From Bacillota bacterium (GTDB lineage: Bacteria; Bacillota; Clostridia; Lachnospirales; Lachnospiraceae): a stretch of 64,000 nucleotides of DNA. The stretch covers positions 62,001-126,000 of the forward strand of contig JAEWQV010000027.1 in the NCBI GenBank assembly GCA_023399055.1, given 5' to 3'. The notes beneath the pieces are model-generated. The model did no database searches. It had not been told where the DNA came from and was given only the letters and a program-made list of their open reading frames with translations. Position 1 is the stretch's first letter, and every line of letters begins with the position of its first letter. The position numbers and the translations under genes are program-made. Shown here piece after piece: positions 45,094 through 54,052 of this stretch.

Positions 45094-45163
45094 ACAGTTT
45101 AGCCCTGCAAGTTTTGCGCAAGCGAGAAGAAGCGAAGCGAAGTCGAGCTTATAGCTAAACTGT
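45094..45163. repeat. GC-richer 70-bp palindromic element
   Basis: Perfect 10-bp arms ACAGTTTAGC and GCTAAACTGT enclose a run of AAGCGA/GAAGCGAAG units (TTTTGCGCAAGCGAGAAG, then AAGCGAAGCGAAGTCGAGCT). It is clearly richer in G+C than its surroundings, has no ORF, and lies between the divergent ABC-F and GtrA genes. It shares no sequence with the cloverleaf elements. The rest of 44998-45312 holds only the GtrA promoter. Confidence 0.7.
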
Positions 45164-45243
45164 TACATAAATTTTTACAATTTTTATTCTTATATAATTA
45201 ATTACTATAAAATGTTATATAATTTATTTTGCCTAGAAGAGGA

Positions 45244-45272
45244 TTGTTTGATTTAAAATAATGTGATAGAAT
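45244..45272 (+). promoter_or_regulatory. Promoter of the GtrA gene
   Basis: TTGTTT (45244-45249), 17-bp spacer, TAGAAT (45267-45272). Confidence 0.55.
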
Positions 45273-45312
45273 AGTCAGAGTGTCTTATATTAATTATTTA
45301 TAGGAGATTTGT

Positions 45313-45759
45313 ATGATTCTGGATGAGAAAAATAGCTTAGTTAAACGGGTTTTGGACAAGCTCATTAATAGAGAAACGATTACTTATATGATTGCAGGTG
45401 GGTTGACGACTGCCGTTAATTTTATCAGTTATGAAAGTCTGTATCAAATAGGACTTCCTAATCTTACAGCCAATGCCTGGGCTTGGGTGATTGCTGTTAC
45501 CTTTGCCTATATTGTTAACAAAATAAGCGTATTTCGTGCCAAGAGTTCAGGTATACTTGAGGAACTTCTAAATATAGCAAAGTTCTTTGCTGCTAGACTA
45601 ATTACTTTAGGCATTGAGCAGTCAGGAATGTATTACTTTGTAGAGCAATTAGGGCTTCATCGACTTATGGTAAAAGCTTCTTTGGCAGTAATCGTTATAG
45701 TTTTAAATTATATTTTTAGTAAAGTATTCATTTTTGGTAAATTGCAAGATAAAAAATAG
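45313..45759 (+). CDS. GtrA family membrane protein
   Basis: A 148-residue protein with four membrane segments and the family pattern ITYMIAGGLTTAVNFISYE, WVIAVTFAYIVNKISVF and the final NYIFSKVFIF. GtrA proteins are thought to flip or help move undecaprenyl-linked sugars for surface glycan decoration. No glycosyltransferase partner is beside it. GGAG precedes the ATG. Confidence 0.9.
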   Translation: MILDEKNSLVKRVLDKLINRETITYMIAGGLTTAVNFISYESLYQIGLPNLTANAWAWVIAVTFAYIVNKISVFRAKSSGILEELLNIAKFFAARLITLGIEQSGMYYFVEQLGLHRLMVKASLAVIVIVLNYIFSKVFIFGKLQDKK

Positions 45760-45833
45760 ATAGCAAGCTTAAGTGGTATAATTCTATGATAGATATAGAA
45801 AAACTGCTTAAGCTTTCTTTAAGGAGGTTAGTA

Positions 45834-47036
45834 ATGGAACAAGCAATAGTTAAGTTAAAAAAAGGTGAAGGAAGATCCTTAAAAAGTGGTGGCTTATGGA
45901 TTTTCGACAATGAGATTGATCACATCGTTGGGGATTTTGTGGATGGCGACCTTGTAAATGTGCATGACTTTGATGATTTTTATCTGGGTTGTGGATTTAT
46001 TAATACAAAATCAAAAATAACAGTTAGAATTATGAGTAGAAAGAAAGGTCAGGAAATCAATCAGGAGTATCTAAAAATGAGGGTTAAGGCGGCTTGGGAT
46101 TATAGAAAAACAACTGTGGATACCCAAAGCTGTAGAATTATTTTTGGTGAAGCGGATTTCCTACCTGGACTCGTGGTTGATAAATTTTCTGATATCCTTG
46201 TGGTTCAATCCCTGGCTTTGGGGATAGACCGCATGAAAGAAACTATCCTTGATATTTTAAAGGAATTACTGAAGGAAGATGGCATATCCATTCGCGGTGT
46301 ATACGAACGTAGTGATGCTAAGGTTCGTATCAATGAAGGTATGGAGCGTGTGAAAGGATTTCTTGGAGAGCCTTTTGATACCAAAGTCGAAATAATTGAG
46401 AATGGAGTTAAGTATCTGGTGGATGTTGCAGAAGGTCAAAAGACAGGTTTCTTCTTGGATCAGAAATATAATCGCGCTGCAATTGGAAAGCTATGTAAGG
46501 GCGCAAGGGTACTTGATTGCTTTACCCATACTGGTTCCTTTGCTCTCAATGCTGGAATTTGTGGAGCAAGCGAGGTTATTGGTGTTGATGCCTCTGAACT
46601 TGGAGTTGCTCAAGCTACCGAGAATGCAATGTTAAATGGGTTGTCAAATACAGTGCGCTTTATTACAGCCGATGTATTTGATTTACTTCCTGAATATGAA
46701 AAAAATGGTGAGTTATTTGATGTTGTAATACTAGATCCGCCAGCCTTTACGAAATCAAAAAACTCTGTAAAGAATGCAATCAAAGGCTATCGTGAAATTA
46801 ATCTTAGAGCAATGAAGCTTGTTAAGGACGGAGGGTATCTTGCTACCTGCTCCTGTTCACATTTTATGACACCGGAACTGTTTACCGAGACAATAGGACA
46901 AGCTGCCAAGAATGTAAAAAAGAGAATTCGCCAAGTGGAGTATAGAACACAGGCTCCCGATCATCCAATCCTTTGGGCTGCAGATGAATCCTATTATTTA
47001 AAATTCTTTATTTTTCAAATAGTAAATGAGAAATAA
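45834..47036 (+). CDS. Class I SAM-dependent rRNA methyltransferase (RlmI-like)
   Basis: A 400-residue protein with an N-terminal PUA-like RNA-binding region (VKLKKGEGRSLKSGGLWIF) and a Rossmann methyltransferase domain: GQKTGFFLDQKYNR, ARVLDCFTHTGSFALNAG (SAM loop), VVILDPPAFTKSK (motif IV) and ATCSCSHFM. RlmI methylates C1962 of 23S rRNA in Escherichia coli; the exact target here is inferred. The frame opens at 45786, but AAGGAGG lies 6 nt before the ATG at 45834. Confidence 0.9.
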   Translation: MEQAIVKLKKGEGRSLKSGGLWIFDNEIDHIVGDFVDGDLVNVHDFDDFYLGCGFINTKSKITVRIMSRKKGQEINQEYLKMRVKAAWDYRKTTVDTQSCRIIFGEADFLPGLVVDKFSDILVVQSLALGIDRMKETILDILKELLKEDGISIRGVYERSDAKVRINEGMERVKGFLGEPFDTKVEIIENGVKYLVDVAEGQKTGFFLDQKYNRAAIGKLCKGARVLDCFTHTGSFALNAGICGASEVIGVDASELGVAQATENAMLNGLSNTVRFITADVFDLLPEYEKNGELFDVVILDPPAFTKSKNSVKNAIKGYREINLRAMKLVKDGGYLATCSCSHFMTPELFTETIGQAAKNVKKRIRQVEYRTQAPDHPILWAADESYYLKFFIFQIVNEK

Positions 47037-47060
47037 AGAGGTACGAAAGTGAGTTGAATT

Positions 47061-48371
47061 ATGATGACTTATAAAGATGCCAGAGATTATATTGATGCTT
47101 CTGTTAAGTATGGCAATGAACTTGGGTTGACGGCAATTATGGAACTACTTAGAAGATTAGATAATCCACAAGATAAACTTAAAGTAATTCATGTTGCAGG
47201 TACGAACGGAAAAGGTTCAACCACAGCTTTTATTGCTTCGATGCTTGCTGCACAGGGGTATAAAGTTGGAAGATACATTTCTCCGGCAGTTTTTAACTAC
47301 CTAGAGAGAGTGCAAATAACCACTAAAACAATGACTGGAATGACAACAGTGTTAATGAGTGAAGACGGAGTTAGTGCGGCAATCGAAAGGATTAAGCCTA
47401 TTTGCGATCAAATGTTGCTGGAAGGACTAAAACATCCAACAACTTTCGAGATTGAAACAGTAATGGCAATTCTATATCTTTATCAGGAACAGGTAGATTT
47501 TGCAATTATAGAAGTTGGTCTTGGTGGAAGACTGGATGCAACAAATGTATTTGCGAAACCATTATGTTGTGTAATCACCTCCATCAGTCTTGATCATATG
47601 GAATTTCTGGGAGATACTTTGGATAAGATAGCAAAAGAAAAGGCTGGAATTATCAAAAAAGGCTCCTCTGTAGTAACTGGAAATACCCATAAGGAAATTC
47701 TTAAGGTACTAGAGGAGACCTGCAAGGAAAAAGGGGCAGAGCTGATTCTAACTTCTCCATTAGAAATAGACAAGGTGAATTATTTATCAGAAAGAACGGC
47801 CTTTGCGTATCAGCAAGAGGAATATTCCATTCACATGTTAGGGGAATATCAGGTAAGTAATGCTGCATTGGCTATTCAAACTGTATTACAGTTACGCAAG
47901 CTTGGTATATTTATTACGCAGGAAGCAATTAAGGCAGGATTACTGGAAGCTTACTGGAGTGGTCGTTTTGAGATATTAAGAAAAGACCCCTTCTTTATAA
48001 TTGATGGTGCTCATAATGCTGATGCTGCTCTTCAGTTAAAGAATACAATAGAACGTTATTTTAAAGATAGAAGACTTATTTTTATTCTGGGGGTATTAGC
48101 AGATAAGGATTACCATAGTATATTAAATCAGACGGCTTCTCTTGCAGATATAATTTATACAATTACACCAAAGAATACTAGGGGATTAGCCTCTACACAA
48201 CTTGCAATAGAGGCTAAGAAATATTGTAATGGTTTAGTTTTTGATGCTGATAATGTTGAAAATGCAGTTAAACTAGCTTATAAAAATGCTGAAAGAGAGG
48301 ATGTTATCCTTGCCTTTGGATCTCTTTCTTATTTGGGAGAGGTTAGGGAACAATTACTCTGTAGCAAATAA
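47061..48371 (+). CDS. folC: Bifunctional folylpolyglutamate/dihydrofolate synthase
   Basis: A Mur ligase family enzyme of 436 residues that adds glutamate to folates (and, in bifunctional forms, to dihydropteroate). HVAGTNGKGSTTAFIAS is the P-loop, ISPAVFNYLERVQI the folate loop, VGLGGRLDATN and SLDHMEFLGDTLDKIAKEKAGI are family-specific, and FIIDGAHNADAA begins the C-terminal domain. The stop lies 18 nt inside the convergent gene on the other strand. Confidence 0.94.
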   Translation: MMTYKDARDYIDASVKYGNELGLTAIMELLRRLDNPQDKLKVIHVAGTNGKGSTTAFIASMLAAQGYKVGRYISPAVFNYLERVQITTKTMTGMTTVLMSEDGVSAAIERIKPICDQMLLEGLKHPTTFEIETVMAILYLYQEQVDFAIIEVGLGGRLDATNVFAKPLCCVITSISLDHMEFLGDTLDKIAKEKAGIIKKGSSVVTGNTHKEILKVLEETCKEKGAELILTSPLEIDKVNYLSERTAFAYQQEEYSIHMLGEYQVSNAALAIQTVLQLRKLGIFITQEAIKAGLLEAYWSGRFEILRKDPFFIIDGAHNADAALQLKNTIERYFKDRRLIFILGVLADKDYHSILNQTASLADIIYTITPKNTRGLASTQLAIEAKKYCNGLVFDADNVENAVKLAYKNAEREDVILAFGSLSYLGEVREQLLCSK

Positions 48372-49382
48372 GGTATCAAAAGTGTTAATTACAGTTCCAC
48401 CATCAGCCACTAAGAAATAGGTATTTGTATTATCGTGTTCATTAAAAAACACATAATTTTTAGTAATATTAATCTGTTTGAAGGACCCTTTTTTAAGAAG
48501 TTTCTCCTTGCCTGTATCTAAATTCATACGATAGATACCTTTTCCTTTTTTGTCTGATACCAAATAGTAGAGATACTTACCAGAATTGCTTATGTTATAA
48601 GCCGTACAATTATGTTTAACAAGTAGGGAAGGTTTAAAATCTTCCCTATTACTTATATAGATATTATTGTTCTTGGTGGTATCTATATAATAAAGTTTGT
48701 CCTCTATAAAGATAGGGTAGAGATAAGAACCCTCTGATATTACCGCAGTTTTATATTCCTCCAAATCCTGAGAATATAGTTTGCGATCATTGGTGGTTCC
48801 GGTGAAAAAAAGAGTATTATCAGATACAGAACTTGCAAAAGCAACCTTGTTCTGAAGCTTCATTTCCTTGGTTCCATCGATTTTATACCTGTATAGACCA
48901 AGGCCTTGGTCAATTCTATATTGCTGTGAGTAGATATAATTACCTTGTAAAAGTAGATAGGCGCTTGGGTTACCCGTAAAAGCTTTAAGATCAGTTCCGT
49001 TCTGCTTAATTCGATAAACACCAGAGTTAGAGAAGGGTAAGGTGCCTTTCTTGTTATTTTCTTTAATATTATTAGCTAAAACATAGTAGATATAATTCGA
49101 ATCCGCGTTAATGTAAACAGTTTTTTTATCGTATAGTTTGCGAATGTTGGTTAAATTATCGGACATTACATAAAGTTTACCATTATCATACGGATTGCTA
49201 AAGTAAATTTGTCCGTCTTTCTCACAGAATAAGCCACCATTATAAATATTTGCGGTTGTATTACCAATTTCAGTATCTTTATTATAATAAGTGCGATCTC
49301 GGTTAATGAAATAAAGGCTTGTGACGGCTATTATAGTGATTAAAGTCAGAGCAAGTAGTATTTTAGCAATCATTTTAAACAT
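48354..49382 (-). CDS. DUF5050-type beta-propeller protein, membrane-anchored
   Basis: A 342-residue protein with an N-terminal signal anchor (about residues 5-26, MIAKILLALTLITIIAVTSL) and an extracellular part made of repeated blades such as IYFSNPYDNGKLYVM, YIYYVLANN, LYYIDTTKNNNIYIS and LYYLVSDKKGKGIYRM. These YY/IYR repeats are typical of the DUF5050 propeller fold; no enzyme motif is visible. The longest frame starts at a TTG in the ribosome site; GGAGG sits 8 nt before the ATG at 49382. Its 3' end overlaps folC tail to tail by 18 bp. A 10-bp hairpin (49408-49439) lies just upstream. Confidence 0.8.
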   Translation of the reverse strand: MFKMIAKILLALTLITIIAVTSLYFINRDRTYYNKDTEIGNTTANIYNGGLFCEKDGQIYFSNPYDNGKLYVMSDNLTNIRKLYDKKTVYINADSNYIYYVLANNIKENNKKGTLPFSNSGVYRIKQNGTDLKAFTGNPSAYLLLQGNYIYSQQYRIDQGLGLYRYKIDGTKEMKLQNKVAFASSVSDNTLFFTGTTNDRKLYSQDLEEYKTAVISEGSYLYPIFIEDKLYYIDTTKNNNIYISNREDFKPSLLVKHNCTAYNISNSGKYLYYLVSDKKGKGIYRMNLDTGKEKLLKKGSFKQINITKNYVFFNEHDNTNTYFLVADGGTVINTFDTLFATE

Positions 49383-49685
49383 GAAGGATTCCTCCAAAAT
49401 TATATTTATAACAGGAAGTTCCTTTGAATTTCCTGTTATATAAAAAGCCCTTGGGCTAGAATAAAATCTGTATTCCTGAATATGGGTCTATTATATATCG
49501 ACATAATAAATTATGCAATAATACGTTTGGAGGGGAAGGGTAATAGGAGCAGGATAGATTTGGTTCCTATATTGGGAATTATATTGCAAGTAAAAACGGT
49601 ATTTAGTATAATTAGTCAAAGGTTACGATAAGAAAAGCCCTGTGGGTGAATTATTACAGGAAGCTAGAAAGGCATGGTTATTTAA

Positions 49686-50822
49686 ATGATAGATATACAG
49701 GAGAGCCGAAAAAATATTGATGAAGTAGATCGTAAAATTGTTGAATTATTCGAGCAGCGCATGCAGCTTGCGATAGATATTGCTGAATATAAGAAAGCGG
49801 TGGGCAAGCCAATCTTTGATTTAGCAAGAGAGGAAGAAAAATTAGCAACTTTGTCAGGATTAACAGAAGACGAATTTAATAAAAAAGCAATATCTGATTT
49901 ATTTAAACAGATTATGTCTTTAAGTAGAAGGCTTCAATATACCTTGTTGGATAATCTGGAAAACCTTGGTCCTGTGGAAATTGAAAAATTGGTTACAAAT
50001 GAGAATACTGTAGTGGCTTTTTACGGTGAAAGAGGGTCCTATACCGAACAGGCAATGATGAATTACTTTTCTTCTGAAGTTAAAGGTGTGGCTCTGGATA
50101 CCTTTGGAGAGGTTATGCAGGCAATTAAAGACAAAAGAGCAGAATATGGTGTACTTCCAATAGAAAACTCCTCAACAGGTACTTTATCTGATATCTTTGA
50201 TCTTCTTGCTGAATACGATAATTTCATTATTGGTGAGCAATTAGTAAAAATAGAACATAATCTTTGGGGATTACCAGAAGCTAAGCTATCTGATATTAAA
50301 AAAGTATATTCACACAAGCAAGGGTTACTTCAGTGTTCTGAATTTCTTGGACAACATCAGGAGTTTAATTTAATTGATGGTATTAGTACAGCTGGTAGTG
50401 CAAGACTTGTTCTGGAAGGTAAGGATGTTACCCAGGCTGCAATAGCAAGTAAAAGGGCTGGAGAAGTTCTTGGTTTAAAACTGCTTCAAGGAGATATTCA
50501 TAATGAGGATCATAATACCACCAGATTTATCATAATTACAAAGCAAAAGTATTATCAAAAAGGTTCCAAACGAACCAGCATTTGTTTCGAACTTCCGCAT
50601 AAAAGTGGATCTCTTTATCATATGCTTTCACATTTTATCTATAATAATATTAACCTTACAAAAATTGAATCCCGTCCAATCGCAGGGAAAGCTTTTGCTT
50701 ATCGATTTTTTGTTGATATTGAAGGAAGCCTTAATTCAGCGGCGGTGAAAAATGCATTACTAAGTATCAAAGAAGAAGCTCTGGAAATGAAAATACTTGG
50801 ATGCTATATTCCAGTACGATAA
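49686..50822 (+). CDS. pheA: Bifunctional chorismate mutase/prephenate dehydratase (P-protein)
   Basis: A 378-residue enzyme converting chorismate to prephenate and then phenylpyruvate, for phenylalanine. Residues 1-90 are an AroQ chorismate mutase (DEVDRKIVELFEQRMQLAIDI, KKAVGKPIFDLAREEE). The dehydratase (about 105-285) shows VVAFYGERGSYTEQA, YGVLPIENSSTGT and the catalytic EDHNTTRF region. The C-terminal ACT domain (FELPHKSGSLYHML, ESRPIAGKAFAYRFFVDI) binds phenylalanine for feedback control. Prephenate is also the co-substrate of TrhP. Confidence 0.95.
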   Translation: MIDIQESRKNIDEVDRKIVELFEQRMQLAIDIAEYKKAVGKPIFDLAREEEKLATLSGLTEDEFNKKAISDLFKQIMSLSRRLQYTLLDNLENLGPVEIEKLVTNENTVVAFYGERGSYTEQAMMNYFSSEVKGVALDTFGEVMQAIKDKRAEYGVLPIENSSTGTLSDIFDLLAEYDNFIIGEQLVKIEHNLWGLPEAKLSDIKKVYSHKQGLLQCSEFLGQHQEFNLIDGISTAGSARLVLEGKDVTQAAIASKRAGEVLGLKLLQGDIHNEDHNTTRFIIITKQKYYQKGSKRTSICFELPHKSGSLYHMLSHFIYNNINLTKIESRPIAGKAFAYRFFVDIEGSLNSAAVKNALLSIKEEALEMKILGCYIPVR

Positions 50823-51047
50823 AAAAGGGTTATTATTACACATATTTTTAAATAATTGTACACAAAGTAAACATAATTATTTGATAAACTGATTTTATCA
50901 AAAGCAGATAACAGGTCATACCTGATGAAATACAAGTATTGACTTAGATTACCTAACATTAATAGTTTACTGATTTATTAATTACTAATCCTTTACTTGT
51001 ATTTCAATAAAAAGGAAAGTAGTTTTTAGTAAGAATGGAGGATTAAT

Positions 51048-52325
51048 ATGTACAATGAATTTGAACATAAGGAAGATACCGTAGCTAACGCGGAAGAGAA
51101 TTTAAATGAGAAAAAGCCAAAAAAGAAAAGTAAGATTTTTGGTCTAATAAAATTAACAGCAGGAGCGATGGTATTCGGCTTGGTGGCAGCAGCATCCTTT
51201 GAAGGATATTATGCCCTTACAAGACCAGATACTGAAGAAGTGAAAGAAGATAATCTTAAAGTAACAGAAGTATCACAGCAGGGTACAACGGACGGTGAGG
51301 TAGTCACTGCAGATTTATCCTCTGGAAAAATGGTGTCTGATGTATCCGATGTCGTTGAAAAGGTAATGCCCTCTATTGTAGCAATTAATTCAACAGCTAA
51401 TGTTACAAGCTATGATTTCTTTGGAAGAGGTTATACAGAGCAGGCCCAGGGAAGTGGTTCAGGTATTATCGTTGGTAATAATGGATCAGATATGCTGATT
51501 GTTACCAATAATCATGTTGTAGATGGAGCAGATACTGTTGAAATTGTATTCGAGGATAATTCAACTGCGAGAGCTGAAATCAAGGGAACTGATGCAAATG
51601 CTGATTTAGCAGTTTTAAGCGTAGATTTAAGTAACCTTTCAGAAGAAACCATTAATTCAATTAAGGTTGCAACCTTAGGTGATTCTGATACCTTAGACGC
51701 GGGTGATATGGTAATTGCCATTGGTAATGCATTAGGATATGGGCAGTCTGTGACGGTTGGTTATGTTAGTGCATTGAACAGGGAAGTAACAATTGAAGAT
51801 CTTACTTTAACCTTAATACAGACAGATGCAGCAATTAATCCAGGTAATAGTGGTGGTGCATTAATAAACATAAATGGCGAAATCATTGGTATTAATTCTG
51901 CTAAGATTATGGATTCCGGCGAAGAAAGTGTAGAAGGAATGGGATATGCGATTCCGATTACCGGTGCCATACCAATGATTAATGAATTGATTGACCGCCA
52001 ATTGGTTGCAGCGAATGAGCAAGGCTTTTTAGGTATTAATGTTACGACAGCACAGAATGTTTCTGATGCAATTGCAGAACGTTTTGGTATGCCAATTGGA
52101 GTTTATGTGAATGAGGTAGTTGGGGATTCACCTGCGGAACGAGCAGGGCTAAAGCAAAGTGATATCATCACAGGCATTGATGGAGTTACAATTAAAACCA
52201 TAGATGAGTTAAAAGATATTCTTAGTTATAAGAAGGCTGGACAGACAATTAATATTACTGTTCAGGTCAAAGAAAATGGTGAATATGTTGAGAAAACGTT
52301 GGAGGTTACTCTTGACTCTAAATAA
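51048..52325 (+). CDS. HtrA/DegP-like serine protease, membrane-anchored
   Basis: A 425-residue protein: cytoplasmic lysine-rich N-terminus, one membrane helix (about 32-56), a trypsin-like domain with His156 (TNNHVVDG), Asp186 (ANADLAVL) and Ser268 (GNSGGALI), and one PDZ domain (about 325-410; PAERAGLKQSDIITGIDG). It degrades or refolds damaged proteins at the cell surface. The architecture matches the Bacillus HtrA group, often controlled by two-component stress systems. A well-placed GGAGG precedes the ATG; a loose TTGACT-containing promoter region lies at 50939 onward. Confidence 0.93.
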   Translation: MYNEFEHKEDTVANAEENLNEKKPKKKSKIFGLIKLTAGAMVFGLVAAASFEGYYALTRPDTEEVKEDNLKVTEVSQQGTTDGEVVTADLSSGKMVSDVSDVVEKVMPSIVAINSTANVTSYDFFGRGYTEQAQGSGSGIIVGNNGSDMLIVTNNHVVDGADTVEIVFEDNSTARAEIKGTDANADLAVLSVDLSNLSEETINSIKVATLGDSDTLDAGDMVIAIGNALGYGQSVTVGYVSALNREVTIEDLTLTLIQTDAAINPGNSGGALININGEIIGINSAKIMDSGEESVEGMGYAIPITGAIPMINELIDRQLVAANEQGFLGINVTTAQNVSDAIAERFGMPIGVYVNEVVGDSPAERAGLKQSDIITGIDGVTIKTIDELKDILSYKKAGQTINITVQVKENGEYVEKTLEVTLDSK

Positions 52326-52369
52326 TCGTATAACAGTATTCAAATAATTTTTAACGTATAGTCAAAATT

Positions 52370-52403
52370 AAGGACCGGATGGGTTAAGCCCTCTGGTCCT
52401 TTT
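52370..52403 (+). terminator. Terminator after the htrA-like gene
   Basis: AAGGACCGGATGGG pairs imperfectly with CCCTCTGGTCCTT across TTAAG, with a short T-run. Confidence 0.75.
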
Positions 52404-52517
52404 ATGCAATTAGTCATAACATCATTGCATTTAGCGGGGTATATTAATCGCTTATACAAGCACAAATCTGGGTTTATCCAATATATATGTAGAGTAAGAT
52501 ATTCCTCGGAGGGCTTT

Positions 52518-53516
52518 ATGAAGAAAAGAATTATAAGTGTACTGGCTATTGTTACATTAATTTTCTCCATGTTTGGAGCATGCAAAAATAGCGATGATTT
52601 GGTAGAAATTACACTAAATGAGGTGGCACACTCGATTTTTTATGCTCCCATGTATGTAGCATTTGAAAAGGGGTACTTTGAAGACGAAGGCTTAAAGGTT
52701 AATTTGGTGAATGGATTAGGCGCAGACAAGACAATGACAGCATTGCTTAGTGGGGATGCTCAAATTGGCTTTATGGGTGCGGAAGCAAGTATCTATGTTT
52801 ATAATGAAGGTGCAGAAGATCATGTGGTTAACTTTGCACAGCTTACCCAGAGAGCTGGAAATTTTTTGATTTCAAGTGATGTTAATGAAGAATTTTATTG
52901 GAATAATCTCAAAGGTAAAACAGTGATTGGTGGTAGAGCTGGTGGTATGCCGGAAATGGTGTTTGAGTACATTTTGAAAAAGTATAACATAGACCCACGG
53001 ACTGATTTGACAATAATTCAAAATATTGATTTTGGATTAACTGCACAGGCATTTTCTTCAGGGCAGGGAGATTATACCATTGAATTTGAACCTGCAGCTA
53101 CCTCTCTTGAACAAGAAGGAAAAGGTAAGGTAGTGGCATCTCTTGGTGTTCAAAGTGGGTTGGTACCCTATACTTCTTTCTCTGCTAAGAAGAGTTACAT
53201 TGAGAAAAATCCAGAAATTATTCAAAAGTTTACTAATGCACTGCAAAAAGGTATGGACTATGTTGCAACACATAATACCGATGAAATTGCTAAGGTTATT
53301 CATACACAGTTCTCCGAAACAGAATTTTCAAAATTAGTAGCGATTCTAAACAGATATAATAATCAGGACTCTTGGAAGGATAATCTTGTTTTTGAAGAAG
53401 AAAGCTTAACGCTTCTTCAAGATATCCTTGTGGATGCAGGTGTTGTTACTGAGAGAGCACCCTATGAAGATGTGGTAAATACTGATTTTGCAAAAAAGGC
53501 AATTGATCAGAAGTAA
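52518..53516 (+). CDS. NMT1/THI5-type ABC substrate-binding lipoprotein (orphan)
   Basis: A 333-residue lipoprotein (lipobox FGAC after a helix of about 15 residues) of the SsuA/ThiY/TauA-like binding family: FYAPMYVAFEKGYFEDEGL, LLSGDAQIGFMGAEAS, and GGRAGGMPEMVFEY. The family binds pyrimidine precursors of thiamine, sulfonates, nitrate or similar. GGAGGG 4 nt upstream sets the start; the longer frame from 52404 is not supported. No permease, ATPase or riboswitch is adjacent, so the transport partners are elsewhere. Confidence 0.87.
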   Translation: MKKRIISVLAIVTLIFSMFGACKNSDDLVEITLNEVAHSIFYAPMYVAFEKGYFEDEGLKVNLVNGLGADKTMTALLSGDAQIGFMGAEASIYVYNEGAEDHVVNFAQLTQRAGNFLISSDVNEEFYWNNLKGKTVIGGRAGGMPEMVFEYILKKYNIDPRTDLTIIQNIDFGLTAQAFSSGQGDYTIEFEPAATSLEQEGKGKVVASLGVQSGLVPYTSFSAKKSYIEKNPEIIQKFTNALQKGMDYVATHNTDEIAKVIHTQFSETEFSKLVAILNRYNNQDSWKDNLVFEEESLTLLQDILVDAGVVTERAPYEDVVNTDFAKKAIDQK

Positions 53517-53550
53517 AGGTATAATAAAGCGCTAGTATTATAAACAGGCT

Positions 53551-53574
53551 GAAACCACAAGTCGTTTTGCTTGT
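53551..53574. repeat. Degenerate copy of the 26-nt hairpin motif
   Basis: GAAACCACAAGTCGTTTTGC and the following TTGT align with the 26-nt sequence at 5525 and 43377 at roughly 18 of 25 positions. It lies between convergent genes, right before a terminator, as at 43371. Confidence 0.45.
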
Positions 53575-53579
53575 CCTGA

Positions 53580-53628
53580 AAAAAGCTGAAGTAATCACCA
53601 TAAATAAAGGGTGAGACTTCAGCTTTTT
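53580..53628 (+). terminator. Bidirectional terminator between convergent genes
   Basis: AAAAAGCTGAAGT (53580-53592) pairs perfectly with ACTTCAGCTTTTT (53616-53628). The A-run and T-run serve both flanking genes. The same stem core (AAAAGCTGAAG) is used at 43312. Confidence 0.88.
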
Positions 53629-53646
53629 GTGTTAACATAATAGTTA

Positions 53647-53922
53647 CTATTCTTCTTCTGTTATAGTACTTGAGGTGTTCGTTTCTGGTTCTTCGTCCTC
53701 TATATCATCTTCATAATCATCAAAATCATCATCAAAATCCTCAAGGTAATCAGGATTCATATAACGATACACTGCATAGGCAATCGCTGCAACAGCGGCT
53801 ACAGCGCCAAGAATAGCTAATACACAGATTATCATATGTCTTTTTTTCTCCATATTATCTTTTCTGTGAATTAATTCTCCTAATTTCATTGTACTTAAAA
53901 AATCATCGATTTTATTTCCCAT
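53647..53922 (-). CDS. Small membrane protein with acidic tail
   Basis: A 91-residue protein: a basic cytoplasmic segment (MGNKIDDFLSTMKLGELIHRK), one membrane helix (about 30-55, rich in Ala/Val/Ile), and an acidic tail with DYLEDFDDDFDDYEDDIEDE. I do not recognise a family; the layout resembles small accessory membrane proteins of Lachnospiraceae. An upstream ATG at 53949 has no ribosome site, while AAGGGAAG precedes the ATG at 53922. It lies 3' of, and is probably unlinked to, pcrA. Confidence 0.7.
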   Translation of the reverse strand: MGNKIDDFLSTMKLGELIHRKDNMEKKRHMIICVLAILGAVAAVAAIAYAVYRYMNPDYLEDFDDDFDDYEDDIEDEEPETNTSSTITEEE

Positions 53923-54052
53923 GACAACGCTTCCCTTCTTTACTTGCATTAAGTAGTAAATCGTTTTCTGTTATATTATACCAGTCCAAGTATAGCATAA
54001 TAACCCTTACTTTACTATAATATTTGAAAACCTTAATAATATTATTCACTTT

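Noticed and set aside
52404..52517. Longer form of the NMT1/THI5 protein
   Set aside because: It would bury the lipoprotein signal; GGAGGG and ATG 52518 are clear.
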